This document shows positions 12,590 to 25,524 of a stretch of 64,000 nucleotides of DNA, piece after piece. Source of the DNA: Paragonimus westermani (lineage: Eukaryota; Platyhelminthes; Trematoda; Plagiorchiida; Troglotrematidae). The notes under the pieces are model-generated. The model worked only from the letters and a program-made list of their open reading frames with translations, had not been told where the DNA came from and searched no databases. The stretch is taken from positions 32,839-96,838 of the forward strand of contig QNGE01002995.1 of the NCBI GenBank assembly GCA_008508345.1. Direction: 5' to 3'. Position 1 is the stretch's first letter; the number at the start of each line of letters is the position of its first letter. Made by a program: the position numbers and the translations under genes.

Positions 12590-13780
12590 GTAAGTTTAGG
12601 TTTAACGGGCGGTTGAAAGTTAGCCGGTTGTAAATAGTTTATTAAAACTAGATTACACAGTCAACAGTCATATTTAGAATACATTTCGTTGTACGCTAGT
12701 TGATGTGTGTATCGAGGTGGTCTGCAGCTCGGCCGACGTAGCAGCAACCGTAGATGGGGTCTAGTTTGTAAATACTCTGAGAACTGACGGATAGAAGTAT
12801 CGGATCTTTCCCACGTTTGGTTTGAGCTTGCCTAGTTTCTTTAATGAAAACCCCAATTTTTCTTCTACCGTAACCTGTTGGTCAGGCTCATATAATCAAG
12901 CGATCTGAATGGCTGTTCTGACTAACATTCCGATCCTTTGGGTGAGTAATTACCAAACAAGCAAAATGTGGGTAGCCGGTCAAAAATTTTCACAAAAGAT
13001 TATATTACATAGTGCTGACTGTGTGGTAATTCTTGAACAGTGAGGCACAGTCCTTTATGCATAAAATGGGATGATTTATTTAGTTGTAATGCTGTTCTCT
13101 TACGAATAACGAAGGAGAGGCTAGAGAAGGTACCACCAGACAAACGACACACCAATTACAATGGTTGACTATGACCGCCTACTCAGTACTCAATACGACC
13201 GGAAACCTTACAGCACTTATTAGAAGCCTGATATAAATTCCAATACATCTGTTGCTCGCACCAGTATTCATAAGTAACACCTATGCATTAGCGAACTGGA
13301 CTAGTTAATGAGTCAGACTTTTGAATCTGTTGTCCAGAAGTTATTAAATCATAAGTTCGGAGGTACAGTCCTCTTGGTCAGCCCAATTCTGCAACGCAAA
13401 CGACTTGACGGCATAGGAAGTTATCGATGCCACGGCATACCAGTCGACTGCTTCTATCTTTCAAGCTAATACAGTGGGTAAGCGTGTGTCCGCGTTTCTC
13501 GGCAACCAGGTCAGCAAGCTGTTGTGATGAGCACTTTCTTGGGTTCGGAATTGTAAGTGTGCAGTGTCTCCAAAAGACACGTTTGTGGCGTTGTTGTTGT
13601 TACTACCTATTTGGAATGACAGCTGGACAGTGTTACCGAATACCGTCTGGTTTTTGAGGTTTCTGGTAACAATGTAACCAAATTCTGCGGTCGGGGTGAA
13701 CAGGGGAATCGTAATGAACTCCAAAGCGAAGCACAGGTTGGTTGAATAGATCACAGTGACTGATCGTTTGTCTGATCTAG
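12590..13780. other. Putative gene A intron
   Basis: No exon or repeat is recognised between the two phase-compatible blocks. It ends with cgtttgtctgatctag. Confidence 0.45.
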
Positions 13781-13984
13781 AACGTCAGCCAGAGTCCGCC
13801 GAAAAAGACAAAATTCCTTGTTTGTTCTCATATTTAAATCCGTCTCTAGGGGAAATAATTTTGACATTTTCAAGAACATCTTCAAAGACGAATCGAATAC
13901 TCGAATATCGTCTGGTTGCTGGTGCTGTGAAAGGACACCTCGGTCGTCTCGCTTTAAAACAGAACCGGCTAGCTGGCATATTCG
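13781..13984 (+). CDS. Gene A, exon 6
   Basis: After the acceptor tgtctgatctag, the carried G plus AA gives Glu. The frame runs for 67 further codons: CLFSYLNPSLGEIILTFSR near the start, then RLVAGAVKGHLGRLALKQN, ending RLAGIF. The later phrase loosely recalls a WD40-type blade ('vaGa.dG.l...l'), but one weak match is not enough for a call. The frame meets a TGA at 13996-13998 unless a very short intron (13985-14009) is removed. A less likely alternative is that the gene stops at that TGA. Confidence 0.55.
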
Positions 13985-14009
13985 GTGTCCGGACGTGACT
14001 CACTAACAG
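13985..14009 (+). other. Possible 25-base mini-intron in gene A
   Basis: The sequence starts GTGTCC and ends CTCACTAACAG. It therefore has a perfect CTAAC branch-point-like motif right before the AG. Removing it joins a phase-1 left side to a phase-1 right side and avoids an in-frame TGA. Twenty-five bases is at the extreme low end for introns, so this needs transcript support. Introns of 35-43 bases proposed elsewhere in the window make it less odd. Confidence 0.3.
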
Positions 14010-14090
14010 TGGCAATCGATTTTTATGATTATGGACCACATATAACATTTCGGCACAAAGGATGGCAGCACCTCTGGTGGGGACCACTGT
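14010..14090 (+). CDS. Gene A, exon 7 (tentative)
   Basis: The block reads AIDFYDYGPHITFRHKGWQH and then LWWGPL. It is aromatic-rich and open until a TGA just past 14100. A second short intron (14091-14133, 43 bases, ending ctttactgtcag) would join it in phase to the next block. Both ends are weaker than those of the other exons. The reading frame is convincing as protein, the exact edges are not. Confidence 0.35.
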
Positions 14091-14133
14091 GTGCAACCAA
14101 ACCATGAATACTGGCTGAACACTTTACTGTCAG

Positions 14134-14303
14134 CTACTAGTGACGCCGTTCCCTTAAAGAATGTCGTTCATTTTCAAACAGGACATGCAATCGAACTCGG
14201 CGAGCCGTTTTTCCTGTTAACGTCATTATCCGGGGGTCAGGTGTGTCATGTGAAGCTAAACCCGCGGAGCGGACCTGATCTACCTCTCCAGACTTACTAT
14301 TGA
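14134..14303 (+). CDS. Gene A, terminal exon (tentative), stop at 14301
   Basis: After ctttactgtcag the frame reads TSDAVPLKNVVHFQTGHAIE, then LGEPFFLLTSLSGGQ, and runs on to a TGA at 14301-14303. An AATAAA polyadenylation signal follows about 97 bases later (14400-14405), which fits a gene end. An alternative is a donor at CAG|GTGTGT (14241), with the gene running on. I prefer termination because of the signal and because the phase does not fit the next coding block at 15828 in its favoured frame. Confidence 0.4.
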
Positions 14304-14399
14304 TTCGGCCTGCGTGGGCGGAGGGTAGAAATTACCACACGAATTTATTTTGTGAACTTTCTTAGATTGTAAACTTGTGACTAGCGGAAAAACAGGACA

Positions 14400-14405
14400 A
14401 ATAAA
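14400..14405 (+). terminator. AATAAA polyadenylation signal, gene A
   Basis: A canonical hexamer about 97 bases after the proposed gene A stop codon. The hexamer occurs often by chance in this AT-rich DNA, so its weight comes from its position. Confidence 0.35.
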
Positions 14406-15827
14406 ATGCTTAAAAGTACAGATCAGGTTAAATCGTGGGTGAAACTCTTAACTAGGCTCAAGGCAAACAGAGACTGACAATCGACTGATTCTGAACACGT
14501 TCAGTCCGCTGCCAACGGTTGATCCGTAGGGTTTCAACACAGTTGAGAGGTTGTGGATTGCCAGCATTCATCAGGATGCAATAGTGATGTGGTTCCCTGT
14601 GTCCGGTAGGTCGGTTGAGAAGTTCCATGTTTTCTGCCGGTGAGTGTCCAATCAGTTATTCTGTAGACGCGGAAACAACTACCTTGGCAAGACAGAAAGA
14701 ACGCTCGAAACCGGGGCCAAGTATCGTATTCATAATTGTCTGAGTGAAACCTTTGCCCAACCCGTTAGAGAGTTACAGTAGGTAAGGATGAAACGCCGAC
14801 TCATTGAACGCAAGACTGGAAAAGTCTACGATTTGGTAAACGGTGGATTGACACGTTTAATACATTGGGCAACTAGATCAGAGTACGCATTTTCAGCAGA
14901 TGAATACAATCAAGCTCATGATATAGGTTGATTGGGATTCAGAAACCGAAGTGTCGAGCAACTTTCACTGTTGAGTATTCAGCACTCCGTGTGTTGGTTT
15001 CAGTGTTTCTATTGTGAACTTTCTGAGAAATTCGCCACAGAGCGAAGCAGGATATAACCACAAAGCTACTAACACCAACGCACGCCCATATGCAGTCATT
15101 TGATTAGTGACGATTCTTCTCAAGACCAATGGTTGCGTCTAAGTGGAATAAATACCAAACGTTCACACACCCATTCAAACAGCCATTAAAATGCACGTAG
15201 CCTCGAGCAAGTACATAATGACAAGAATACAATACCTTCAATTTGAGCACACACTTCCAGGTACAGTGACAGCGAAACTTCTAAACTCTAGTTAATTACA
15301 TACACTAAAATAGCCAATAGGTCGGATAATTTTATTTAGCCACTGGTAAATAAATGAATTTGGACAAAGAAATCAGCGACTCATTATACAAATTTGCTTA
15401 TGTTAAATGATGAAGCGCGGGTGCAACCAGGTACGGAACTAAAAATATTAGAGGATCTTAGGATGTGTATGAACAACGAAGACAGAGGAATATATCAGTA
15501 CCGTGTTGATTTCTTAAAGGTCTATAACACCTAGTTGTGTATAGAGTTGTTTGAACCTCATTGCAACTGCGTATATACAAATCGCTGCTAAGACAACCGG
15601 AATTATTACTGAAATAAAAATACCGTACCTTAAGTGATAACTCAGTCTGAGTTAATTCTAGGAACTCAAACAAATTCTGAATGATCAACTTCATTTGTAG
15701 CATTCTTACTTGCATGGTTAATCCCGAGTTTCGGAAGCAACCCTTCACCGGCACTGTGTACAGTGCCCATCTACTGGTTGTCTATTGGCGTTTTTCAAAA
15801 ACCTTAATTCGTGCACTTCATCATCAG
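14406..15827. other. Intergenic or intronic DNA between genes A and B
   Basis: No exon is supported. If gene B is separate, its promoter and first exon(s) may lie here, but I see no core promoter element worth naming. The open frame of the next block can be extended upstream to about 15722. Confidence 0.35.
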
Positions 15828-16049
15828 AGAAGTTCGTCACCATCTCCAGTGTGGACTTGGTCCGCCAACGGCTCAAATCTCACATACTCCGATACGTTCT
15901 ACCCCGGCTCAAGCGCTTCGGAGAAAGTGTCTGTCGTCTTTTCAAACGGGGAGGTCAACGGGGAGTTGGAGCTTCTAGGACGCTGTGCGCTGGAAACTTT
16001 GAAGACTTTTCGGAGCGAGTGTATTCCACACACCAAGCGGCCACATGTG
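15828..16049 (+). CDS. Gene B, first visible exon; two frames open
   Basis: The block lies between acttcatcatcag and a strong donor, GTG|GTACGT (222 bases). Two frames are open throughout. The favoured frame gives a basic helical protein (VDLVRQRLKSHILRYVLPRL and onward) and carries one base in and one out, matching the exon at 22061. The other frame is phase 0 at both ends and reads SEKVSVVFSNGEVNGELELL in the middle. It would suit the upstream gene A block but not the next exon. I take the first because of the downstream join. The true start of the exon could lie further left, as the favoured frame is open from about 15722. Confidence 0.45.
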
Positions 16050-19000
16050 GTACGTCCTCTTCGTGCCCTCGACGAATAGGTTATTGAAACGTACTGTTCA
16101 TTGGCATATACCGTGTTCTCTAATGAAGCGTGGAAAAAAACCCTGAATTTCTTACCTTTTCCTGTAGACTTTTGACCGCAACTGTTGGGAGAAATGCAAA
16201 AACGTCAGATGTAAGTCAACAGTAAAAGTATGTTAGTAGTAGTCACGACTTACTCCTTTTGATATTTGTTGTATGATGAATCAACCTAACCCTAGACGTA
16301 GTCAGATAATATTAGCCAAGGCAATATATTTTTCACAAGAAACCTCCACTAACGTTAGAGGCAATGTATCTTGTAACGTCAACGCTTGATATTGAGTGAC
16401 GCCTCACCATTTCGGATTCAAACAGCGAAATTATACTCGCCTCTGTTATTACAGTTTGAATCTGCTGATGACAAACAAAACAGTAGTTACAACTATTCAC
16501 TTTATTAGCTGCCGCAGGATGACTGTGCAAAGCTTAAAGAACAGTCATTTACAGATAGTGAACGAACCAACGGGGGGTTTGTGTGCCATTCAGCAGAGAA
16601 TACTCGGCTTTCGTCTGGTTGCAATCAGCTGCACCGCTGGCCACAGAAAAAGTCACTGGCGTAGGTTGGGCAGACAAAGTAAGCGAGGTTAGCTACGAAG
16701 GCTGATTGTGAACCAAACGAACGCACTGAAATCAATGTGTTATAACCAGAAGTGAGGTCGCTAAACGAGGTCCGTCAGAAGATAGTAGGAATGTGAGAGA
16801 ACAGGTCACGCGGAGGTGCGATAATTCACTCGAGCTATGAACACAGTAATCACAAACTTACATCGAAACACGAAACAGAGATCTGGGTGGCTGACGACGT
16901 TGTTCATTGAGATCCAGGATTCCATAACAGAGGTAATAAGTTAACGGAGTGGCATCTGTTTAACTAACTAATTCGGCTAACATTTTATTTAAGTGCGATT
17001 TACAGTATACCATACAGTCATCTACCAGATCACACGGCTGCGGTCGCATGGAGTGCAAGAAACTGAGCAACATACGTTCATGAAACCACCTTGTTCACGA
17101 TACTGCGGTCGTGTGGATTACTGCGGGGATCATCGTTTTATGGCGACCCAACTAGCTGGCACGTATTCGTGCCCTTTCTAGCAGTAGGGCAAGTACCGTG
17201 GTCATACTGTAACGTCATGCCGTTTACTTCTTGTTGTGCATATTACTGATCACATTTTGTGCATTCACTAACCTTGATCCTTGCTAATGGATTTTGGACC
17301 GTAGAACACACAACATTTTCGTTCCTGCCCTTTCTTTGATAAGAATACCGTCAGTCAGGGCTAAGCCTTCTGCCGGTACTGTGGGGGAAGTCACCAGTTT
17401 CGCGTAAACAATATGTGACAAAATGACTGACAAAGTACACCTGTGCATGACCTTCACCTTTACCAGGATCATGTACTCCTGCGATCTTCATGAACGTTCT
17501 GAGCCCTCTTGACAACTGTTGCTGTCATTCCGATTAAACGTCTACCATGCACTGTCTGAACGTTTGTCTGGTCCATTCTCTTGACCTTTGCTTGTTGCTG
17601 GCCCCAACCCCATAAACATGGACGGGGTTGTGACCGTGCTGTCTTCGGACCGAGTAACAAAAAGTGCTCTATCTGGAGGCCAGTCTTCTGTGTTCATGCG
17701 TTAGCCTCGGGTGGTTGGGTTGGCCGAGAAGTCACCAGTATACTCCGTGGTTTGTTGTTCACTATTGTTGACCAGTCTCTCGTTATCCGCCGTTTCCTTA
17801 ACCGTTATTCTGTTCACGCGCCCTTATGCCGTAGATCCAGTTACAACAGTTACGTACTACTTACGCTGAATTTCTCCCACCTCCACAATACACGGACTGT
17901 CTAACTGTTTACCAAGCCACGCCACCGCAAACGTTGGGTAGTCCGCGCATGTCGTTAGAGCGATAAACGAGTGATTGAATGTTGTTGATTTGGACGACAG
18001 TGTGAAGCACCGTGTACAGTTGGGTCCAACGAAATAACGGAAGTGTCGACCCTGCGCTACGAAGGTTACTGCCAATGAAATGAACCCAGTGGTTTTAGAC
18101 GTTCAGGTTCCATTTTTACTCGTACCGGGGCAACAAAAACCTCAGATCAAATGGAGGGGCAAGCACATCACTCAGATATTTGAGCAGAGATAGAATTGGC
18201 TCACGACAGTGACAACGAATGGTGCGAACATGGGAACAGCTCACATTTGGCTGCGGATCATTATTACCAACTGCACACCAAAGGCTTGTAGTGGTGGAAG
18301 GAAACACATTCTGACTGATGAACTGCTTGAGGAAATGCTGCGGTGAATAGCTGGTGCTCCATTATTGACTTTGGAACACTTGCCACTGAATGTGAAGGCG
18401 CAATTCGAAGGGTACCCGTCACAACCACTGGCAAATGTTTAGGTGGTTGGTGTGTCCTATCAGAAAGTTATTTCACGGGCCAGTCGACGTGAATCTCGAG
18501 GAGTACGAGTGGGCGAAGATAAGTTTTTGGAATGCTTTGCATAAAGGCACATCAGATGTTGGATAAACGAAACCAGCTCCAGCTTGCGCCGCAGTTGTAC
18601 GATGAGAAATCCACTAAAGGGTGCATTAGCACGCATTATAGTGGGCAACTTCAGAGATCGAACTGTCCAACAAATCAGAGCTGTGACTGTGACTGTCAGT
18701 GTCAACCTTCGGCTACGAAGAGGTGCATATACGCGTGAAGATTGCTAGCAAGAGCTGGTGGTTGTCATTGGGCAAATAACGATGCACACCTGCACGCGGT
18801 GGTTTGCAACAATGCCCCTGTTAGATGACTCTATTTTTGTCGTCCAAAACCGCCTCCTTCCTCGAGAAGACGATTCTACCCAATCAGAAGAAGCGGAAAT
18901 GTCATGAACAATCGAGAAGTAACCTTCGCCATTTTTTGCTTGTTCTACCTTTACTCCGCTACGCTTATTGGAGACTAGTGACCCTAAGCATTTTTTTGAT

Positions 19001-22000
19001 GTCTATCCTTCGATTTTCTCATTGAAGAATGTTTCTGGGTCGCTATGTGCCCTCTAAATACCTTACAGTTTTCTCCTTGTCACACACGTTGTTGGAGCGG
19101 AACAAAGTTGTTTTTGCACCCGTCTTTTGGTTTGTCTTACGCCCAATTAGCGAGGACCGACGCAATATCTTCGGGACCGAGATTTTCCATGTTAATTATA
19201 CCAAGGAGGAGAATACGATTTATATCAAGTGCACTTGATGTTCTTGACATTCTGTGGTCCACCTACGAGTTGAGACTCTTGGAACTTTACTGATTTCTTA
19301 TCTCAGGGCATAGCCTTCCACTGGTTAGAGGTTGTCTCATTGTTTCCACAGAGTGCTTTGGAGGATGAACAGGATAGGCAGTAGATGTTTTGAGTCAAGA
19401 TTATACGTTATTGTTGCCGTGATCCTGCAGTTTTATAGCTTTGATAACAACTGTCACAGTTTGCGCCGTCTTGTTTTCATCACGTCAGAGATCTTCACGA
19501 GTAAACAGAATAGTAGATACAATCACGACCAATGAAGAACGCCATCCAGTGTTGAATAAATGGATACTCCGAAAGTAAACGAGCGCTGAATCCAGCCAAC
19601 TTGCTCACACTTCCGTAAATTGTCTTTCTCAATAGAGGGAAGCTTTTGGGATTGGTGTCACGTTTTCCACTCTGTATCTACGTTATAAATTATTTACTTG
19701 CACTCTCGAGCATTATGGTTAAATGCATGGTGTGCTTCAGGTTACAGTCTTGATTCTAACAGATTCATCTTTTCGACTAATCTCTGCGTGGATTTAAGAA
19801 GCAGTTTGCTTTGTTTAAATGACCCGAAGATTGGTGATTGACTAATTTTCATTGATGAAGGCCTATCATCATAAGTAATTCTTTGACTAAAGTTCACTTT
19901 TGACATTAGTGTCTCTCAATGCAGGTCAAGGTGTTGGAGGCTCTTCAGAGCCTATGTAACTGAAGCTTTACCTCTACCTCGTTTCTGAGCTAAATGCGGG
20001 TGGCAGTGTTCCATATTATTCGAATGTCAATCGATTCCAGATGAAAGACTGTGACTCATTTTGTTTCTTGATCTCTCATCCATAACAAGAATAAAAGCTA
20101 GCTTTTCACTTGCTGGTGTGTCGTACTTTCGCGTCTTCTTTATTCATAGTGCTCAAAGGGTTGAAAAGCTATCGTAAGCTACTGTAAAGCCCAAACCAAT
20201 AACACTGATCTATGATGTAAGACTACTTTTTAAGATCTTACTTTGTGATAAACATCAACTAGCACGAAGTTTTCATTAACCACTAAGGTCAATTTGTTTT
20301 GTACGAACGTGCCAAGTGTGTGGAAGCGAGAAATCGCAAACAATATTCTGTACACGCAAAGTGCTCTTTAAAGCTTTGCAACTTGATGTAATACGAAAAT
20401 TAGTAATGTCAAAATTATTGTCTTGCGCACCCGCCATTTTCTGATTGAATGAATTCAGCGTTCCAGAGGGTGTGTGAGTTGTCCTTCTACCAGTACACGG
20501 TGTGTGTCGCCATACGAATAGCGAACTGCTTCGTCCCTAACAAGGATATCTGCTGAAAACGAGGACTGCTTAATCAGGGTTTGGGAAAACCACAGGCATG
20601 CAAGGCCAAATAATTTCGGACTTGGATGACATGCCCGTACATGTGTTAACTGATCGAATTAGGTTGAAGTTATGTTGAAGCATGCATCCCGCAGTACTGT
20701 GCTGGTTCATCAACTGACTTTATCATCATCGTATTAGTTGGCTGTCATCACGCTACTTATTTATGGTTAGTAGGCGGTCATCTCAGAATATATTCACTTG
20801 AAATAGAACGACCCGTCTAGATAAGCAGGACACCGGAAAGAAGCTATCGTGGGCCTTTTATACACTCCACACAAAACGCTTTATATATCGAAGTAACACT
20901 CCGGTAACGCGATAAATCATAAAAACAGCGGTATACTGCTCAGTAATAAACGGAAATCCAGTAGATACTAAGTTCTGTAATTTGTAGATTGCTTCCATTT
21001 GCGAATTCAGCATTTCTTATATCTATTGGTTTGTGGGAAAGCGGCTGCAAAGTCTCATTCTTTTAACCTTCATTAGCGAAATATCATGCTTTACTTCGTC
21101 AATTGTCTTCCAGTGCTACGTGCTCCTTCCACCATTTAGGTTGTTTGTCATTAGCTGGGAAATACACTAACATTTATCGCTGACACTGGACCTGATAGCA
21201 TACCTCGAGTAGCACACTGGCAATTCCGTTTACTAGACTCACTTAGGACGACAAATAATGGGGGTCAGCAGCAGTATAAGTGGGCTCTCATACGTTAAGG
21301 TCAGCTGAATGTATGACAAATACTGCAGCCAAAGATATTGACCGGTTGAAAGTTACCTAGATTTTCCAACATTGCAATGATCCGGCGCTTGTATTGAATA
21401 GCCCAAGAATATGTCTACTTCTTCCAGGCAGTACAACATGGGGCAGCCCATTTTGTAATCCTGAAGTTGCCCCCGTCTAAAATCCGAGGCCTATTAGCGT
21501 GTTAATTAAGCTCAGGCCTGTCAAATGTGACATCCATTGGGAAACCAGGACGTGGTACATCAGAATGTCTGCCGCACGTAAAGGCTTGGCAGGTTGGAAG
21601 TAGTTTTTTGAACACTAAAGTGTTTCGCCGATCACCACTTGCAGTGGTGAGTTATAAAGTGTGGCATCGTGAAGCGACAGTTCCAAGTTATCAATAACTG
21701 TGACCGTCGTAACTCATTGGAAGTGGTTTGTTCGTCGTCACTCTTTACAACTCGACGGCCTACTCTTTTAAACCATTGTGTACAGTCTACTCGGTGTATA
21801 CTAATAGGAAAAATAACCAAACTTGAACAACCTAAAAGGGATCTTGCTTGCTGAAGCAAACAAATAATTCACACTAGACAATCACTAAGCCGACTCATTG
21901 GCTCACATCTACACGTTTAATGTAAGGGTTATTCTGGCACTGGAGATTGTAGTTTTGTAAAAAGGGAATTGGAAATCATTTTTTCTACAATATCTACCGT

Positions 22001-22060
22001 GAGACGGGATATTTTGGTACATGTTTTACTTTACCACATATTTTCAATGGTTGTTACTAG
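16050..22060. other. Putative gene B intron (about 6 kb)
   Basis: No exon is supported. Several short open frames between about 17.4 and 19.3 kb might be remnants of a decayed retroelement, but I could not align any to a known motif. It ends with ttgttactag at 22060. Confidence 0.4.
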
Positions 22061-22182
22061 TTCTTCCTGGACCAAATACCACGGAATCGTTTGTATGGAT
22101 TTGCGGTGAACTTCTGTATTTGCTCGGCAGCGAACTAGACGCAATTCGACTGTTATCGGATTTGGCCATGACATTTTTGTCG
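22061..22182 (+). CDS. Gene B, exon 2
   Basis: The 122-base exon ends at a consensus donor, TCG|GTAAGT. With the carried G it opens as Val, then LPGPNTTESFVWICGELLYL and LGSELDAIRLLSDLAMTFLS. This has the spacing of paired amphipathic helices, as in HEAT/ARM solenoids, though the family cannot be named. It ends in phase 0, as the next exon needs. Confidence 0.6.
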
Positions 22183-22690
22183 GTAAGTTGTTTGGTCATC
22201 GTACATGTGCACTTCTGCGCATACGGCTACTAGCAATTGCAAACAGATTCACATGAGAAAATTCTAATTTCGGTCGATTTTCAGACGACCACAACCATGA
22301 ATTTAGGCAGTATATGTGCTACCAGATGGGCGTTAAAACCGTGTCGGAAGCTCGAAAGCTGTGGATGAGGGCCCAGTTTACTTAACAGCTCCTCTGTTTT
22401 TCTAGCGTCAACTCGCATTTTCTCTGACAGCCACCAGTGGAATTTCCCTCTTGTCTACACTACGCACGGAAGTGAGGAATGAAGTGATACAGGAGGAACG
22501 TTCTGTGTCCTGACAGTCAGCATGAAAAAACGATGAACAGAATTCACAGCGAGCAGATCGATGGTCAACTTGAAAAGAATCAGTAAAAAGCCAGTGAGAT
22601 GAGGACAAAGCATGTCTGGGCAGGCTAGTCAGAGTGAACGCGTGAACTTTGCAACCGGCAACCTTGCGATGGTTCACGTAAGTGAGAGAC

Positions 22691-22720
22691 TGTGTGTGTG
22701 TGTGCGTGTGTGCATGCGCG
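22691..22720. repeat. TG/CG-interrupted dinucleotide repeat
   Basis: Fourteen bases of pure TG repeat, followed by GCGTGTGTGC and further purine-pyrimidine alternation. Alternating purine-pyrimidine tracts of this kind can adopt Z-DNA; no function is implied. Confidence 0.8.
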
Positions 22721-22879
22721 TAGAGATATGTAACATCGATGGACCGTATATTATTCGTCTCCGAACGTAAGATAACCTTTTCGTGCCAATCTGCCCCTTG
22801 GATCACTGATTGGACACCAGGAACACGGTTGGGTAATTAAATAAATGGTACACTAATAATTCCAGGATCTCGATGGGGT

Positions 22880-22948
22880 TTGGCTGCTCATATGGTAGAG
22901 CATGTACCATGTAGGGCCGTGCTGCTTCCGTCGTTGGCTCAAATCTTG
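22880..22948 (+). repeat. tRNA-derived SINE head or tRNA pseudogene
   Basis: An A-box-like TGGCTGCTCATATGGTAGAG is followed about 30 bases later by TTGGCTCAAATCT, close to a B box (GGTTCAAATCC). The spacing is that of a tRNA gene, but the acceptor stem does not pair and the anticodon arm is not convincing. I therefore read it as a SINE head or a decayed tRNA gene rather than a working tRNA. Confidence 0.4.
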
Positions 22949-25524
22949 CATAATCCTAAATTTTTCTTAGCTGCATCTTTCTCTGTTCACCACTCACTCA
23001 TAACAACAAATTATTATGTTAGTCATTCAAGAAGAACATAATTCTTATCGGGACAAACAGCATCAGGAGTCTTCCAACACAAACGAAGCCAGTTCACCAG
23101 CTGTCTGCTTCGAACTGGTCAGAGGAAGCGAGTCTGAAATTATCTTCTTGTCCTATACAGTTTATTTGAAGTGTGATTCCGACCAAACGCGAATCGGGTT
23201 TACGATAGCATGAGCCTCAGTTGAATGTGGGAGATGCTTTCAGGTCCGAACCAGAATAAGTTAACATCGAAAGAAGACTTTTAACCACCACAAACCAAAC
23301 TGAATACGAGGTTACGTTTAGTGATCACTAATCATTGACAAGGCGCTGGATGCAGGTTAATCAAGCTAGCAAGATAAGGGATTAAAAATACATACCGGCG
23401 GTCAAATGAAGACACCACTGAATTTAGGAAGATCAGATGCGCCGTTACTAGGGCTTATAGACCTGAATTCTCTGGCGGTCTGCAGTGGATCTTGGATCGA
23501 CCAAGTTGAATTGTATCGATGCTTCCGGTAATCTGTCTTTACAGAAGACCTAAGAACGAGCAACAGCGTTATAACCGCCTCTTTCTCGTACTGACAAGTG
23601 ACTGGTTGAAGGTCCTACCCAACCGATTGTTATCTTCTCACACCAGTAGTTCACTGTTACCGGTAATTCGAACAAACTGCAGTCTGACCTTGGTAATACC
23701 ACCAATTTCCAATAGTGTCACTGCTTTTTCTATCAACCGAGTTAAGATTAATTGTAGACTGTTAGAACGGATTTCGCAACTAGCACTGTTTCTCCAAAAT
23801 TGCCACCCCGTTGTAAGCACCACCCTTAAGGGTGCCGGTAAGCAAACCGGGGTGCTCACTGCAACCGGGACACCCCGAGAACTAAAATAACAAATGCGGC
23901 TCAAGTAACTCATGAATGGACTGGGTAGCTGATGGTTGCGTGGGTAACTTAGATGTCATGTGGGGTCGGGCAGTAATGATGTACTGCAGAAAAGGGAACA
24001 AAAGTTGGAGAGGAACGGTAGATTATAAAAAGTAGGAACGGTTGTCTTGCAAAGCTGCAGACTGCAATATCGACCAGTAGGCGAATGCGGTTTAGCGATC
24101 AATCGTTCCAACAAATATGACTACGGGTGCAATGTACGATGAACTGCGCATGGACAAACGCCCGTGCTCTTTATATGCGTATACACAGCAGTTCAAAACA
24201 CTGCACCTCTGTAGCTGTGCGCAGAGACCAATTCAACAGACCTTGAGTAAATCGAAGAGGTGTTCGTCACTGCGGTCTGACTGTTGGTTGGGATGAATTG
24301 TCGGTGTTTTTGACGTTACTTAAACAGAAAACGGAAGTTTATCCGTAAGCGTCAAACATGTGATCAATGTTTCGGCGTGCTCTTGTAGCTATGATTAGTG
24401 AGATAGCCTTCAGTATCCAGTACAAATTATAGACAACTTAGAACCTCAACAGTGCTCACCATGTCACGTTCTAATAATCCCAATGGCAGAAAAAGCAGAG
24501 AATTAACAGGTTCATTTAAAGCAATCGCTGGGGGAGTAACTCAAAACCAAGTTTGAAACAGAATACATCTACGATAAAAGGATATACACTTTCATGCTTA
24601 TTAAAGTGAAAATCCTGGACCCTTAGAGGTGGAAAGATAGCTGTTCTAAAAAAATTCTACACCCACTGCCATCATGAACATCACTTTTGACAGCTCTATA
24701 CTTTCTTGATTTCAATGTGGTGTATTTAAACATGTTCCAATGTTTGACTAGGAAGTTAGCTGCACTGGTTTCACAGTTGCCGGCTAGAGAATGTGGGACG
24801 TCGCAGTGGTTACTGTGTCTACTTTAGTACAAACCCTAATTACGGGGAAGGTTGGACACTGAAGGTGTTGCAATTCACAGTATTTCTGCAAAAAGACGGA
24901 CGTTAGGGGATTACCTATAAATTATTAGTGCTTATGCTACCGGAGTTTTCTTTAAGCGCATAGTCAAAGGCGATTGTGCTGTAACACGTCGTTAAGATAG
25001 CGTAGACCTTATATGCGGTAATCGAAAAGTATACTGACAGAAGTGCCAAGCGTGGGGAAATATCAAACCGAATGATCATCCGAACAAGACATGCTACCGG
25101 GTGAGCTAATTCGATCATACGGTTGTTCTGAGAACTAGTGATTGGCTACTTGTCAGATAGTATCCAAGCCTCAGTGCTATTCCTTTGATTGTCAGTACGT
25201 GTTTTTGAGGTCACTCGTGGAAGCAATTAGAGTGGCCCGTCTGATATAACCCCTATAACTTTAACGGGTTTAATTCTGTATCTTGCTGTAGTACGTGGGT
25301 TACGGTCCATCGAAAGTTTTGCTATTTCGTAGAAAGTAGCAAATAGGTGATGACATCTTTTTAGGATCGAAATTTCTTTAGTTTTCAAGATGGTTATTGT
25401 CAGTAGCCAAGCAGACTGATGTGGAGTATATGAGATTTGCTAAGAAAGAAAATAGCATGGTATAATGTGTCGTCCAAATTTTCATAAGTAGAGGCGACTG
25501 GTTATAAACTAATGTAATACCACG

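Noticed and set aside
18090..18830. Possible gag-like sequence of an LTR retrotransposon
   Set aside because: Resemblance was vague, interrupted by many stops, with no zinc knuckle, protease or LTR found.
23820..23840. Short palindrome ACCCTTAAGGGT
   Set aside because: Twelve-base palindromes are expected by chance in 64 kb and no context gives it a role.
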